From Auriscalpium vulgare (taxonomy: Eukaryota; Basidiomycota; Agaricomycetes; Russulales; Auriscalpiaceae), in contig JAHBBC010000020.1 in the NCBI GenBank assembly GCA_019915015.1, forward strand, positions 310,001 through 374,000: a DNA stretch of 64,000 nucleotides. Reading direction: 5' to 3'. The notes under the pieces are model-generated. The model saw nothing but the letters and a program-made list of their open reading frames with translations. It was not told where the DNA came from and did not search any database. Position 1 is the first letter of the stretch. Each line of letters starts with the position of its first letter. A program made the position numbers and the translations under genes. Shown here piece after piece: positions 8,051 to 17,647 of the stretch.

Positions 8051-10162
8051 CTACGCGCTGGGCGTAGGTGATGGCGGCGAGGTGTTTCCCCCAGTTATGA
8101 CCACGTCAAGTGCGACGGGTTGTGGATTCCCTGGAACGATAGGGCTGCCGTCAGCCACGACTGGTTCGTCTACGACGATGGGAGTACCATGATAGCCGGG
8201 GTCGTCGTCCGACCCCGATTGCTCTTGCTCGGACTCGGAATCCTGAGATCCGGTCTCATAGCGTGCGTCAGTCAGCACAGCGTGCGACAGGTGGGACGCC
8301 GCGGCCGCCTCGTATGCGGTATAGCCCGCCCTGGCTAGGTGCGTGACAACCGTCTGCTCGTTGATCAGGTTGCGTACACCAAAGTCCGGAGTGGACGCCA
8401 GACGATTGGTGCGGACGCGGTACTGATCCAGCAGCCGCTGGTAATTCTCTGGTGTTCCCAGGATTGCGGCTGCGGTCAGGACAAACGCGTCGCGTACCTT
8501 TTTGCGTTGTGGCCACTCGTTTTCTGGCCCAACGTGCACCATTCGTGCGAGTCGTAAGTATGATATCACGTCGTCCAGGGGCGACACATTGATGCCCCCG
8601 AATAACCCGGGTCGCTTGAACCCCGGGTACCTGCGTAAGTACGCATGCCATCCTTTGGCATCGTCCCCCAGTCGTGGGGATGGCAGACGCTTTGTCTGGT
8701 CGTTCACCTTCGCCCAGTGCGGTCGTTTGTATTCCCGCACTATGACCCAGTGTCGAGGCTGTCGGTTGTCTCGTAGGACCGCGCATGCCTTCTTGCGCCA
8801 CATTCCCAGCGTGCGGAGGGCGTCTTCGTTGCCCGGTATCTTTACTTGCTCGAACATGCGGCGTATCTCGTCGACATCTGGAATTTCGTCAGTATCTGCT
8901 GCAGCAGCTGCAGTACTGGCCCCTCCCCCCGAAGAAGGGGCCGGCCGCGTAGCGGCGGCATCGTCCTCTGCCAGGAACGCTTCAATCTCCGGATCGACCT
9001 GTGGACGACGGTTGGACGGTGCTGTGCGTCGACTAGGGCCAGCCCGCGTTGTACCCCGAACCAGTGTCCGACCCCGCGCCGCCGCGCGCGGTCCTGTAGG
9101 CGTGCCGCGGGGTAAGTCAGGACCCGATAGGGTCGCTTGAGCCGTGTGCGCGGTTTGTTGTCTGGCCTGCACCGCCGGTGCGGTGGACTCCATCTCCGGC
9201 CCCATCACTATGTTCGGGTCGTTATACGGCTGGCCCCATGGGCGATTCGACCAGTCCGGCGCACGCGACGAGGATGCCCAAGTATTGTCCATCGTGTGCG
9301 CGCCCGACGTATACGTGTTGCCGGGCCCCCAATCGGCGGCCCAGTTCGGCGCATTGCCCCATCCGCTGAGGGGCGCTGGCCCGCCGTCGTTCGGCATCCA
9401 AGTAGCGCCGTCCGGCCATACGACAGGGTAGCCAGGCGGCGCGTACATGGCAGGTGAAGCGTACATGCCGGTCGGCATGAACGCACCTGGCATCGGTGCG
9501 GCGAATGCGTTCGGCGGCATCGGTTGTCCACCTGCAAACCCCGACATACCCTGGCTCGTGCCCGCGTAGGTCCCAGGTCCGCTGGCTGTGCCGCTGGTGC
9601 TGCTCGTCGCAGGAGGCGGTGTCTCACTAGCCGCGTCATGCGGCGCTCCAGCTCCTCGCGAGCCCCGGTTAACGGTGTCGTCGGCCCTGCGCTTCTTGCT
9701 CGCCCGCACATCTGCGGGGGCGGTGTGATCGTCCCCTATGATCATGGCTTCATCGCTATGCTTGCGATGCATCGTGTCGAGCTGGCTGCGCAGCTGTGCG
9801 ATCTCGTCGTCGCGTCGTCGTACGCGCTCCTTGAGGCGCTGTATGTCCTTCTCAAACTCCGGATTGGCGCCTTCGCGCTCTTTGCACGCCTCGATATACG
9901 TAATGTCGCCTGCCAGTACCGCCTCCGAGGCGTGGCGAAAGAACTCGAGGCAGAGCACGCACCCTTTCCTGTGCAGGGCCTGCTTCGTGAGAGGCTCGAA
10001 TAACCACTTTAGTGTCGCAGCTTCCTCTGCGCGCGTCGACGACTGTCGAACTTCCATATTGCATGGATAGGGAGTTGCTTCTTTTACGTTCTGCCCTCGG
10101 TGCGTCATCGTTACGTTTGCTGCTATACAGCTGCTAACGTAACGTATCCCACGCCGGGGCAT
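8051..10162 (-). CDS. Retrotransposon ORF3, 703 aa, accessory protein of unknown function
   Basis: A single open frame lies between pol and the 3' LTR. Its ATG is seven bases past the pol stop (TGA CTC GGA ATG), in the same frame as pol. Seen in order: a Cys pair with flanking His (GCVLCLEFFRH, near residue 65); a charged coiled coil (DIQRLKERVRRRDDEIAQLR, about residues 105-135); a long Gly/Pro/Met/Trp-rich low-complexity stretch (about 185-330); a basic Arg/Pro segment; and a conserved-looking C-terminal domain (residues about 420-640, with RKKACAVLRDNRQPRHWVIV and KRPHWAKVN). No signal peptide or membrane segment is visible, so it is not an envelope-like protein despite the env position. 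It may be a second capsid or nucleic-acid-binding protein, or a Pol extension made by readthrough. Both are inference. Confidence 0.8.
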   Translation of the reverse strand: MPRRGIRYVSSCIAANVTMTHRGQNVKEATPYPCNMEVRQSSTRAEEAATLKWLFEPLTKQALHRKGCVLCLEFFRHASEAVLAGDITYIEACKEREGANPEFEKDIQRLKERVRRRDDEIAQLRSQLDTMHRKHSDEAMIIGDDHTAPADVRASKKRRADDTVNRGSRGAGAPHDAASETPPPATSSTSGTASGPGTYAGTSQGMSGFAGGQPMPPNAFAAPMPGAFMPTGMYASPAMYAPPGYPVVWPDGATWMPNDGGPAPLSGWGNAPNWAADWGPGNTYTSGAHTMDNTWASSSRAPDWSNRPWGQPYNDPNIVMGPEMESTAPAVQARQQTAHTAQATLSGPDLPRGTPTGPRAAARGRTLVRGTTRAGPSRRTAPSNRRPQVDPEIEAFLAEDDAAATRPAPSSGGGASTAAAAADTDEIPDVDEIRRMFEQVKIPGNEDALRTLGMWRKKACAVLRDNRQPRHWVIVREYKRPHWAKVNDQTKRLPSPRLGDDAKGWHAYLRRYPGFKRPGLFGGINVSPLDDVISYLRLARMVHVGPENEWPQRKKVRDAFVLTAAAILGTPENYQRLLDQYRVRTNRLASTPDFGVRNLINEQTVVTHLARAGYTAYEAAAASHLSHAVLTDARYETGSQDSESEQEQSGSDDDPGYHGTPIVVDEPVVADGSPIVPGNPQPVALDVVITGGNTSPPSPTPSA

Positions 10163-10168
10163 TCCGAG

Positions 10169-10171
10169 TCA
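10169..10171 (-). other. UGA stop separating pol from ORF3, same frame
   Basis: Sequence CGG TCG TGA CTC GGA ATG. The stop is followed by CU, a leaky context, and the ORF3 ATG comes two codons later in frame. Either readthrough or reinitiation could express ORF3. Confidence 0.6.
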
Positions 10172-13100
10172 CGACCGACGGAGTGGCGCTGTCCGCCGTT
10201 TGGACTTGCGAGTTGCGGGCTGCGCCGCACCTGTCTCTCTCCTCCGCGGTGGCTTCGGCCTGCTTTCCTCGCCGTCTTGTTGCTGCCGCTGCGGCCCCAT
10301 CTTCCGAGGGGCTGGCGTGTGTGGCAGCTCCTCCACGGTACGCACTCCTTGCAACGCAAGGTAATTATCCAATGCCTCCAAGTCTTCGCAATTGCTGCGA
10401 GGTTCCCAGGTATTATCACCGTAATTCCATCGCACCAGGAAATGATAGGCTTTCCTGTCCCATTGGTGTGCCACTATCTCGTCGACTAACCATTCCTGCT
10501 CGTCAGGTTCTCCCAAGTCGAACGCGCGTCTGGATTCCCTATGCGGGAACAGGGCGTCATCGTTTGGTACGTGCGGCCGTACCAGGCTCGAATGAAACGT
10601 AGGATGGATGCGTCGCTCCTTCAACTCCGCAGGTAAGTCCAAAGTATATGTGGACGTGCGCTCATCGTACGCCAGGACCTGGAACGGCCCCAAATATTTC
10701 GGCATTAATTTGCGCGCGCGCCCTTTGGGCAGTGTCAAATTCTGCGTTGACAGGAAAACCTTGCCACCTAGTTCAACACCCGGATCATCTCGACGACGCT
10801 TATTGGCCTGGTGCGTCTGCTGCACTCTGCTAGCTATGATGGCGTCGTGCGCCATCGCCAATTGGTGGCGCGCCCTAGCTGCAAATTCCTGTACGCCGCG
10901 CGCTGCCTTCTCATTGGGGGGAACGCGATGCACCACAGGCATGTATCCATAATTCAACTCGAACGGCGCGAACGTACTCGAGCCGTTGACGGTTGAGTTT
11001 ATGGCAAATTCCGTCATAGGTATGTGGTCCACCCAATCCGTCTGTTTGGGATTGACAGTAGCCCTGAGGATCTGCCCCACTGATCTAATCACCCGCTCCG
11101 ATGCTCCATCCGTTTGTGGATGAAACGCCGTGGACATCAACAACTTCGATCCCAGCAGTCGGTGCGTCTCTTTCCAAAACGTAGATGTGAACTTAGGATC
11201 TCTGTCGGAGACTATCGACTCCGGTATCCCATGTAAACGTACGATCTCCTTGACGTACAACCACGCCAGCTCTGCGGCCTTTATTGTGGTATGAACAGGT
11301 ACGAGATGTACCATGCTCGTTAACCGGCAGATGACCACCCACAGGTAATCAAATCCGCGCGACGGTGGAAAGGGTCCAACAAAATCCATCCCAATGGATT
11401 GCCACGGCGCATATGGTATGGGCATACTGTGAAGTAGGCCTGCAGGTGCGCGCGTGTTCGTTTTCGACATCTGACAAGTCTCACACGACTGGCAGAACTT
11501 ATCGATGTCTTTCCCAATTCCAGGCCACCAGTACCAACGACGCAGATATTCTGCGGTCTTCTGCGGGCCCATGTGCCCTACCACTCTATGGCCGTGGTCG
11601 ATCACGAATTCGATCAGCGAACGTTTCCCGTACATCCCTTTCGGTATGCACGTAACGCGCTCTCCTGCCCGGTTATCCGTTGTAATGAGACCCTTTTCTA
11701 AGGCGAAGGTGGGATACGCTTTCACGTTCTCCGCCACCTTCCCGAACGTCGCGTCGTTAGCGTACGCAAGTTTCACTTGCTCCCACAATCCCGCATTTTC
11801 CGAGATTTCCACCGGAGCCTCTCCACCCGTCATTATAGACGTGGCTAGCGTAATGTCGCCACCGGCAGTGGCTCTGTCGGACGCCTCATCGGCGTCCTTC
11901 CTCGCATTGAGGCCCTCAGCTTCAACCCTTCGCGGTTCCACCGCCTCGTTAAGTGTGCGCACTCCACGCGTGTCCAACGCGCGCAACTCGAGTACACGCA
12001 TGTGTGGTAAGTCCTCGCTGTCCGGGTCCAGACGTGCATCCGCGTTCACGTATTCGTGATCCGGTACGTCCTCGTCGCCTTCGTCGCTTTCATAATAGCG
12101 TGATAGACAATCTGCCACTTTGTTGCTGTCCCCTTTAACGTAAACAATTTCGTAGTTGAAGCGGCTGAGGTACTCCATCCACCTCGTTTGCCTACTCGAC
12201 AAGTTACGTTGAGTGTTGAAGAACTCAAGCGCTTTATGGTCAGTAACAATCGTTACTTTGCGACCGAGCAATTTATCCTCCCATTTGAGGAGTGCCTCCA
12301 GGATCGCAATAGTCTCCATTTCGAAGACACGATACACGTGCTGAGCAGTGGTGAATTTCCTGGACATGAAGCCCGCAGGTCGGCAGTTGGTCCAGTCCGG
12401 CCCTTGCCCATACACTGCTCCGACGCCTGACGCCGATGCGTCACATATTATCCAGACTTTCTCGTCCTGTGAGAAATCCACCGGTCGAAGTATTGGCCGT
12501 TTGCACGCTAATGCTTTGATCATTTCAAAGCATTTTGCGTGTATGGGTCTCCAATGAAACGATTGACCACCCTTCGTGATCGCTGACAATGGTCCCGTGT
12601 ACGCTGACACGTCAGGCATGAAATGTGCAAGGTATTGCACTAGCCCGAGGAAGCGCTGTATGTCGTGATAGTTCCTCGGTGTCCGCCATTCACGGATCTT
12701 GACCATCTTGTCTGCATCAGCGTGCAGACCCTTGTCATCCACTACGTGACCCAAGCAGTCCATCTTCTCCGCATACAGCTCACACTTCTCCCTTTTCAAG
12801 TACAAGTCCGCCTCCCTAAGGCGCTCGAGGACTAGACCGAGATGTTTCTCGTGGTCCTCGATTGTATCCGAAAATACGAATATGTCGTCGAGGTAGACAT
12901 GCATGAAGATTCCGATGTATTCTCGGAATATTGCCGTCATTAATTGCTGAAACGTGGCCGGTGCGTTGCAATCTCCTTGCTGCATGGTATAGCTGACATA
13001 ATTCCCGTATATCGTCGAGAATGCTGTCTTTCACACATCCGACGGTTCGACGCGTACTTGTTCATATGCGTCTGTCAAATCAATCTTTGACCGGTATTTA

Positions 13101-13567
13101 GCCCTAGCCGTGTCCATTCGGATGCGGTCTTGATCCGGGAGCGGCGTCACGTCCTTTACGGTATTATCGTTCCGCTTCCTGCAGTCGACCACTGTGCGCA
13201 GCGACCCATTCTTTTTGGGTATACATAGCAGTGGCGCTGCCTGTGCGGTGGTAGCCGTTCCCCACCAGCCTGCCTCCACGTAGCGGGCTATCTTCTGCTT
13301 CAGTTGTTCCTGAAGTGCCTCCGGACATCGAGATAAGTGATATCTATACTTCATCTCCTCGTCTATCAGCGGAATTGCATGGTTGACCTCCCTCATTGGG
13401 GGTAATCTGTTAGGTGTGCCGTTCATTATATCTCCGAACTTGGCATACCATTCCTCCCTCAGTTGTGGGATATCAGTCTTCTGATAATTCCTCCGCTCGT
13501 CCGCTGTTTTGGTCCCTGATCCCGTGTCTGCCATCGCAGACACTACTGGGACCTCCCCGGTAGGTAG
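10172..13567 (-). CDS. pol: Retrotransposon Pol: RT, RNase H, integrase, chromodomain (one internal TGA)
   Basis: 1,132 codons directly follow the gag stop in the same frame. RT: the YLDD catalytic box lies in HVYLDDIFVFS (about 12,890), with NAPATFQ before it. RNase H: WIICDASASGVG, FEMETIAILEAL and IVTDHKALEFF. Integrase: H-H-C-C zinc knuckle in HRVVGHMG...CQSCETCQMSK (about 11,500), then the DDE core, with D in GMDFVGPF, D in IVSDRDPKF and E in HPQTDGASERV. A C-terminal chromodomain (EWLVDEIVAHQWDRKAYHF...VRWNYGDNTWEP, around 10,400-10,490) should direct insertion toward modified chromatin. One in-frame TGA (13031-13033) sits inside RT where homologues usually have Trp (..DV-W-KTAF..). Otherwise it is fully open. 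With the stop, this copy makes full Pol only if it is read through. Confidence 0.9.
13031..13033 (-). other. In-frame TGA inside the reverse transcriptase domain
   Basis: The codons are GAT GTG TGA AAG ACA. Relatives have a Trp codon (TGG) here before KTAF, so a single G-to-A change explains it. The context UGA-AAG is not a known readthrough signal, which argues for an inactivating mutation. Confidence 0.75.
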
Positions 13568-13570
13568 TCA
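13568..13570 (-). other. UGA-CUA stop between gag and pol: likely programmed readthrough
   Basis: The codons are CCA GAA TGA CTA CCT ACC, and gag and pol are in the same frame. UGA followed by CUA is the short context shown to allow efficient readthrough in fungi and animals (used to make peroxisomal forms of glycolytic enzymes in fungi). It would give a minority Gag-Pol fusion, as same-frame stop suppression does in some retroviruses. Confidence 0.65.
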
Positions 13571-16500
13571 TTCTGGCTTCAATCGCTGATCTCCCCTAGT
13601 CGCCGGTTTAACGGCTTTCTTAACCTTGGTTCTTTCAAGCCGAGGTTCCTCCCCCTCCAAGAGGGCGCGCACGGATTCGTGCGGCGACATGATCTCACGA
13701 CGCCTGAAGTTGAGCACCATTCCCATTATTGACATGAAGGGAGTGCCAATGATGACGTCGTAGCGGTCGATATTCGCTACATCGAAGTACCATTGCGTAC
13801 GTACGCCCCCGAACACAATCGTAGGTTCGGTGCCAAAGTTAATGGCCGATCGACTGCCCACAGTGCCCAGTTGCAGGGGTACGGGTTTCTCTAACACGAA
13901 TAGAGGTAGGTTGGCTACGCGCGCAAAATCTGGGCTGACCAGATCCGCGGTCGAGCCACTGTCGAACAGAGCCAGTGCGCGCTGTCCGTTTATGGACACG
14001 TACGCAGCCAAGCACAACTGGGTCTGTGCATTGCGTACCGGCCGTACCCCCGTTGGGTACGATCGCGTAGCTGACGAGCGGTACACCCGGTCTTTCGCTA
14101 GCGGTGGTGCGTGCTCCAGGTCCAACGGCACGTCTCCTGCCTCATCGACCAGTGCACGCAAGTGTGCTTCCACTTCGTCCTCGGAGGTTAGGCTGACGAG
14201 GTCAGGCATCGATGCATGCTCGTCGTCATCATCGCCGTTGCTTGTCGGCCTATAATCCGACCACGCAAACTGTCTCGCCAACGCATCTACCGCCGCTCCA
14301 GTCCTGGCTGGGTGTCCCGTAGTCGTACCGAACCAGTGTCGGAACTCTATTGGCGGCGTGCGCTCCATTCCCCGGGCAATACCACGTATCTCAGCCACCA
14401 GTAGTATGGACTCTGCGGAACGGGACGGCGCGCGGTCGTTCAGAACATGATCCAGTGCTCTGTCAAGATTCTGCAACGCTGCACGCCATCCTTCCATCCA
14501 TGCGTCAGCCCGTCGCTGTTGGTGAGACTCTTCAATCTCTCGGTGAGCTCGTGCTTCCTCTTCTGTGCGCAGTTCTCGTTCTGCCTGACGCCTATCGTCA
14601 CCGAGCGTCATGCCACCGAAATACTGAATATCATCGAACTCGTCGTCCGTCTCGTATTCGGTGACCGCCACCGGCTCATCATCGGGATCGTACTGTGAGC
14701 CTTCATATTCACTATCATAGTCTGATTCCACTTCTATGATCGTTTCTTCTCGGGTGCTCCTTGCCCCACTGATTCTGTCGTCTTCGACATCCACCATTTC
14801 GTTCGCCTGATTCGCCTGCACCAACGCTTCGTCCACGCCTGTGTCTATCGCCTCGACTGCGTGTAACCGTGGAACCTGCGGTGGCTTGCCGTATTGCGGG
14901 CATTTGGGATCAGACGCATAGTGGCCTATCTGCCCGCACGCGTAGCAGGTTACTCCTTTCCCTCCATTCTGTCGGTTTTGGCCTGCTCCGCCAGGTCTGT
15001 TCCTGGTGTCAGAGCGGCCGGAGCTGTTCCTTGGGACGTTACTCGACACATTGCGTCTGTCTTGTCCACTGGCGCGCGTTATACCCGCCACGCCAGCAGT
15101 CACCAACGCGTTGTTGGTCGCTTGCTTCGGCGCCTGCTCCGTCACATGTGCTCGAACGTGCGGACGTACGGTCCTCTGACGATCCCTAAAGGATTGTCTC
15201 CTCACACTCGGTTGTGCGTCCTCCGTGATCACTCGACGCCCTCGTGTCAGCGTGTCCAGGAATTCATCTCGGTCCTGTACTGCTATCACGGCGTCCATGA
15301 TTTCTCCTGCAGTTGAGTACTCCGCGCTCAGGTCGCGGCTCAACATCGCCGGTCCCAGTAAGTGCTGCGGTATGCCCTGCATCAACTTCCGGTTGAACGT
15401 GTAACTGTCAGGATGTTCGGCCATCCTCTGCGCCCATTTGCGCAAGTCTTTATAGTACGCCACCAGCCCTCTGTTAGGGTCGTACCTTGTCCTGCGGAAG
15501 TTGGTAAATGCTTCCTGGATCGACGCCTTATGGATAAATCGCCCATATAAGGCGACCATTGCCTCCTCCAGCGTCCAGGTGCGTTTCACCCTCTCAGGAT
15601 CCTTTATCTCCTGCATATACCACTCTGATGCCTCTCCTTCGAGCGCGGTCCCCAGCGACATGATCTGTGCCGCCACGTACTTGGTGTCTACCAGCCGGCT
15701 CAGCTGCAGCCACGTCATGAAATCTGTGGTGAACGTCCCGAATTTCTCGGGTTTGTCTGTCCCATCGTACTTGGGTTGCGAGGGTACCTTGTACCCTTTC
15801 GGCAGCTCAGGCAACTCTTCAGTGAGTCCTTCTCTCACTGTCCGCCTGATCTTCGTAACTGCCGCACTGTCACGGCCGCCGGCCTGATAGTCTGGCGTAG
15901 CCTCGCGCCAGTTCATGGCGTTCCCTCGTCTACGTTCCTCTCGTGGCTTACCTCGAGGGCCCCCATTCCAGCGTCCGTGGTATGACCCATTGTCATCATC
16001 CGGTGAATCGTCATGATCATCTCCTCCTGGCGCACCGCCGCCTCTCCTGCGGTCATCTGGACGACCATCATTCCTTCCGTCATCCCTATGGCTGTCAGAC
16101 CGGTCATCCCGTCCGCGACCGTTAGGTCGGTCATCGTAGCGGTCCTCCCGTTCGTCGCGTCGTTCGTTTCGACGGCCATCGTCACGACGCCCGTGCTCGT
16201 GCGCCTCCCCGCGATCTTCGCGGTTGTGGAGTTGATCCCGCCTGTAATGGCGGTCGCTATCATGTTCGCTCGTTGCTCTGCGGCCCTGATGCTGTTCATC
16301 TCTGGTTGGTTCGTCACGGCCGCTCTGCCTTCCTCTAGGCCTACTCCTGAACGCTTCGCGTTCGCCTCGCCGTAAACTTTCATCCCACACCTTCGCGGCA
16401 GCCTCTATGGACCCATATACAACTGCGCCCCGTTCCAGATCCCTTTGACGTCTCTCGTCATGGCCTGGATCAAGCTCTACTTGCTTGACTAACATTTTCT

Positions 16501-17362
16501 CTATCTCCTTCAAGGTGAGGGTGTCCTCTTCCAACTCCTTGTCCGTAAGCAAGTTCTCGTACGCGGACAATAATTTCTCCCTGGCTGATTTCTTCCACTC
16601 ATAGTATCCGTCTGCGACTTTCTCGCGATGCGCATGGCTTTCCGCCGACTCGCCCTCTCCTCGAGGTGCTATTAACTCAGCCAATGAGTACGTAACGCCC
16701 ATGTACTTGAATCGAGGTTCCTCATTGAGCCTCAATTCACTGACCCGAATCTCCTCCAGGTCCTCCGAGTTCTCTCGATGATCTGAGCTCAAGACCTGCT
16801 CGTCCTCGAGTGCCTCAAGCCCTTTATACGTCCGCAATTTTCGACGTATGCCCGCCCACTGCGTCCGTAATTGCTGCGTGCTATCACGCGCCGCGTTAGC
16901 GCGGTTCATGGCCTCGGTGGCCATCTCAATTGCTCCATTCGTAACTTTTATGTTATCGTCGATAGTACGGTTGAAGTTCTCTAGGACCTTCAGCAATGAC
17001 TCATTGTCATCCTCGCCTTCCACGTTCGGAGGCGTCTCGGGATGACCCGCCTTTTGCTTACCTTTATCTTGCGGGGCGCTCATTTCGCCCACCCCTCTAT
17101 CTCCAATCCCCACGTCCTGATTGCTGCTCGTGCTGCGCCGCCTCATCCGCTCTTCATTTCCCCGTTCGTTGTCCGGCTCCAGGCGGCCCGGCGTCTCCTC
17201 TGCATGCCTGCTCGACTCTGCGGGCTCTTTGCGGGTCTTTTGGTTGGACATACGTATTGTATGTACCGTTAGCGCGCTCTCCGAGCCTGCTCTTTTCGAG
17301 TTGTATGTAGTACGGCCTTCTTTGGGCACTTTCGAGTTAGGATATGGGGTGGATGCTTGCAT
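13568..17362 (-). CDS. gag: Retrotransposon Gag-protease, 1,264 aa
   Basis: Long single frame ending at the TGA at 13568-13570. Residues 1-130 are polar and disordered. A long Arg/Asp/His-rich low-complexity stretch lies at about residues 330-480 (runs of RRDD, DRYDDRP). The retrotransposon gag core follows (KYDGTDKPEKFGTFTTDF, around 15,700). A CCHC knuckle is near residue 806, with spacing C-x2-C-x4-H-x6-C, two residues longer than the usual C-x2-C-x4-H-x4-C. The aspartic protease motif LFDSGSTADLV is near residue 1,130, so protease is fused to Gag, not to Pol. The first ATG is at 17362; a second in-frame ATG at 17251 (MSNQKTRKEP) is equally plausible. It forms the particle, packages RNA and releases the mature proteins. 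Confidence 0.9.
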   Translation of the reverse strand: MQASTPYPNSKVPKEGRTTYNSKRAGSESALTVHTIRMSNQKTRKEPAESSRHAEETPGRLEPDNERGNEERMRRRSTSSNQDVGIGDRGVGEMSAPQDKGKQKAGHPETPPNVEGEDDNESLLKVLENFNRTIDDNIKVTNGAIEMATEAMNRANAARDSTQQLRTQWAGIRRKLRTYKGLEALEDEQVLSSDHRENSEDLEEIRVSELRLNEEPRFKYMGVTYSLAELIAPRGEGESAESHAHREKVADGYYEWKKSAREKLLSAYENLLTDKELEEDTLTLKEIEKMLVKQVELDPGHDERRQRDLERGAVVYGSIEAAAKVWDESLRRGEREAFRSRPRGRQSGRDEPTRDEQHQGRRATSEHDSDRHYRRDQLHNREDRGEAHEHGRRDDGRRNERRDEREDRYDDRPNGRGRDDRSDSHRDDGRNDGRPDDRRRGGGAPGGDDHDDSPDDDNGSYHGRWNGGPRGKPREERRRGNAMNWREATPDYQAGGRDSAAVTKIRRTVREGLTEELPELPKGYKVPSQPKYDGTDKPEKFGTFTTDFMTWLQLSRLVDTKYVAAQIMSLGTALEGEASEWYMQEIKDPERVKRTWTLEEAMVALYGRFIHKASIQEAFTNFRRTRYDPNRGLVAYYKDLRKWAQRMAEHPDSYTFNRKLMQGIPQHLLGPAMLSRDLSAEYSTAGEIMDAVIAVQDRDEFLDTLTRGRRVITEDAQPSVRRQSFRDRQRTVRPHVRAHVTEQAPKQATNNALVTAGVAGITRASGQDRRNVSSNVPRNSSGRSDTRNRPGGAGQNRQNGGKGVTCYACGQIGHYASDPKCPQYGKPPQVPRLHAVEAIDTGVDEALVQANQANEMVDVEDDRISGARSTREETIIEVESDYDSEYEGSQYDPDDEPVAVTEYETDDEFDDIQYFGGMTLGDDRRQAERELRTEEEARAHREIEESHQQRRADAWMEGWRAALQNLDRALDHVLNDRAPSRSAESILLVAEIRGIARGMERTPPIEFRHWFGTTTGHPARTGAAVDALARQFAWSDYRPTSNGDDDDEHASMPDLVSLTSEDEVEAHLRALVDEAGDVPLDLEHAPPLAKDRVYRSSATRSYPTGVRPVRNAQTQLCLAAYVSINGQRALALFDSGSTADLVSPDFARVANLPLFVLEKPVPLQLGTVGSRSAINFGTEPTIVFGGVRTQWYFDVANIDRYDVIIGTPFMSIMGMVLNFRRREIMSPHESVRALLEGEEPRLERTKVKKAVKPATRGDQRLKPE

Positions 17363-17454
17363 CCGCCTTCGGATGACGCTCGATGTAATCTACTGGACTA
17401 TTACAGTCCGTGTTTATCCAACTGGTAACAAAGATATGTGAATGTGTAAAAAAG

Positions 17455-17642
17455 TGTAACGATGGTGTAGCTCCTTAGATCACACGTAGTACACAGAATC
17501 CGTCTTTGTTCAGATGGAATGAGTACAGGTGTGAAAGAGCTACCCGTCCTCTCGGGCTCGCTCACGCTATAACCCTCGCTGACTAATACCCCATCCTCTC
17601 CTAACCCTACGCTCGTTCTTCCCGTAAGGCGCACGCCTTACA
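17455..17642 (-). repeat. 5' LTR
   Basis: 188 bp, bounded TG...CA on the plus strand and followed by the target duplication CACCA at 17643-17647. It should carry the element's promoter, firing on the minus strand. The leader between it and gag is 92 bp. Confidence 0.95.
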
Positions 17643-17647
17643 CACCA

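Larger units (their letters stand above)
7663..17642 (-). mobile_element. Ty3/Gypsy chromovirus LTR retrotransposon, near intact
   Basis: The element is 9,980 bp with 188-bp LTRs. The 5-bp target duplication CACCA lies at 7658-7662 and 17643-17647. Transcription runs on the minus strand, 5' LTR at 17455-17642. The order gag, protease, RT, RNase H, integrase, chromodomain is that of Ty3/Gypsy chromoviruses, followed by an extra ORF before the 3' LTR. The two LTRs differ at a single base, so insertion is recent. A purine tract precedes the 3' LTR. I could not identify a convincing tRNA primer-binding site next to the 5' LTR. Confidence 0.95.

Noticed and set aside
8120..9711. Several plus-strand ORFs of 60-210 codons within the retrotransposon
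   Set aside because: Antisense shadows of ORF3 and pol with Arg/Cys-rich composition.
8051..10162. ORF3 as an envelope gene
   Set aside because: No signal peptide, membrane span or fusion-like region is visible; the protein is polar with a coiled coil.
13031..13033. UGA as a selenocysteine codon
   Set aside because: RT has no selenocysteine at this place, no selenocysteine hairpin is evident, and most fungi lack the machinery; Trp to stop is simpler.
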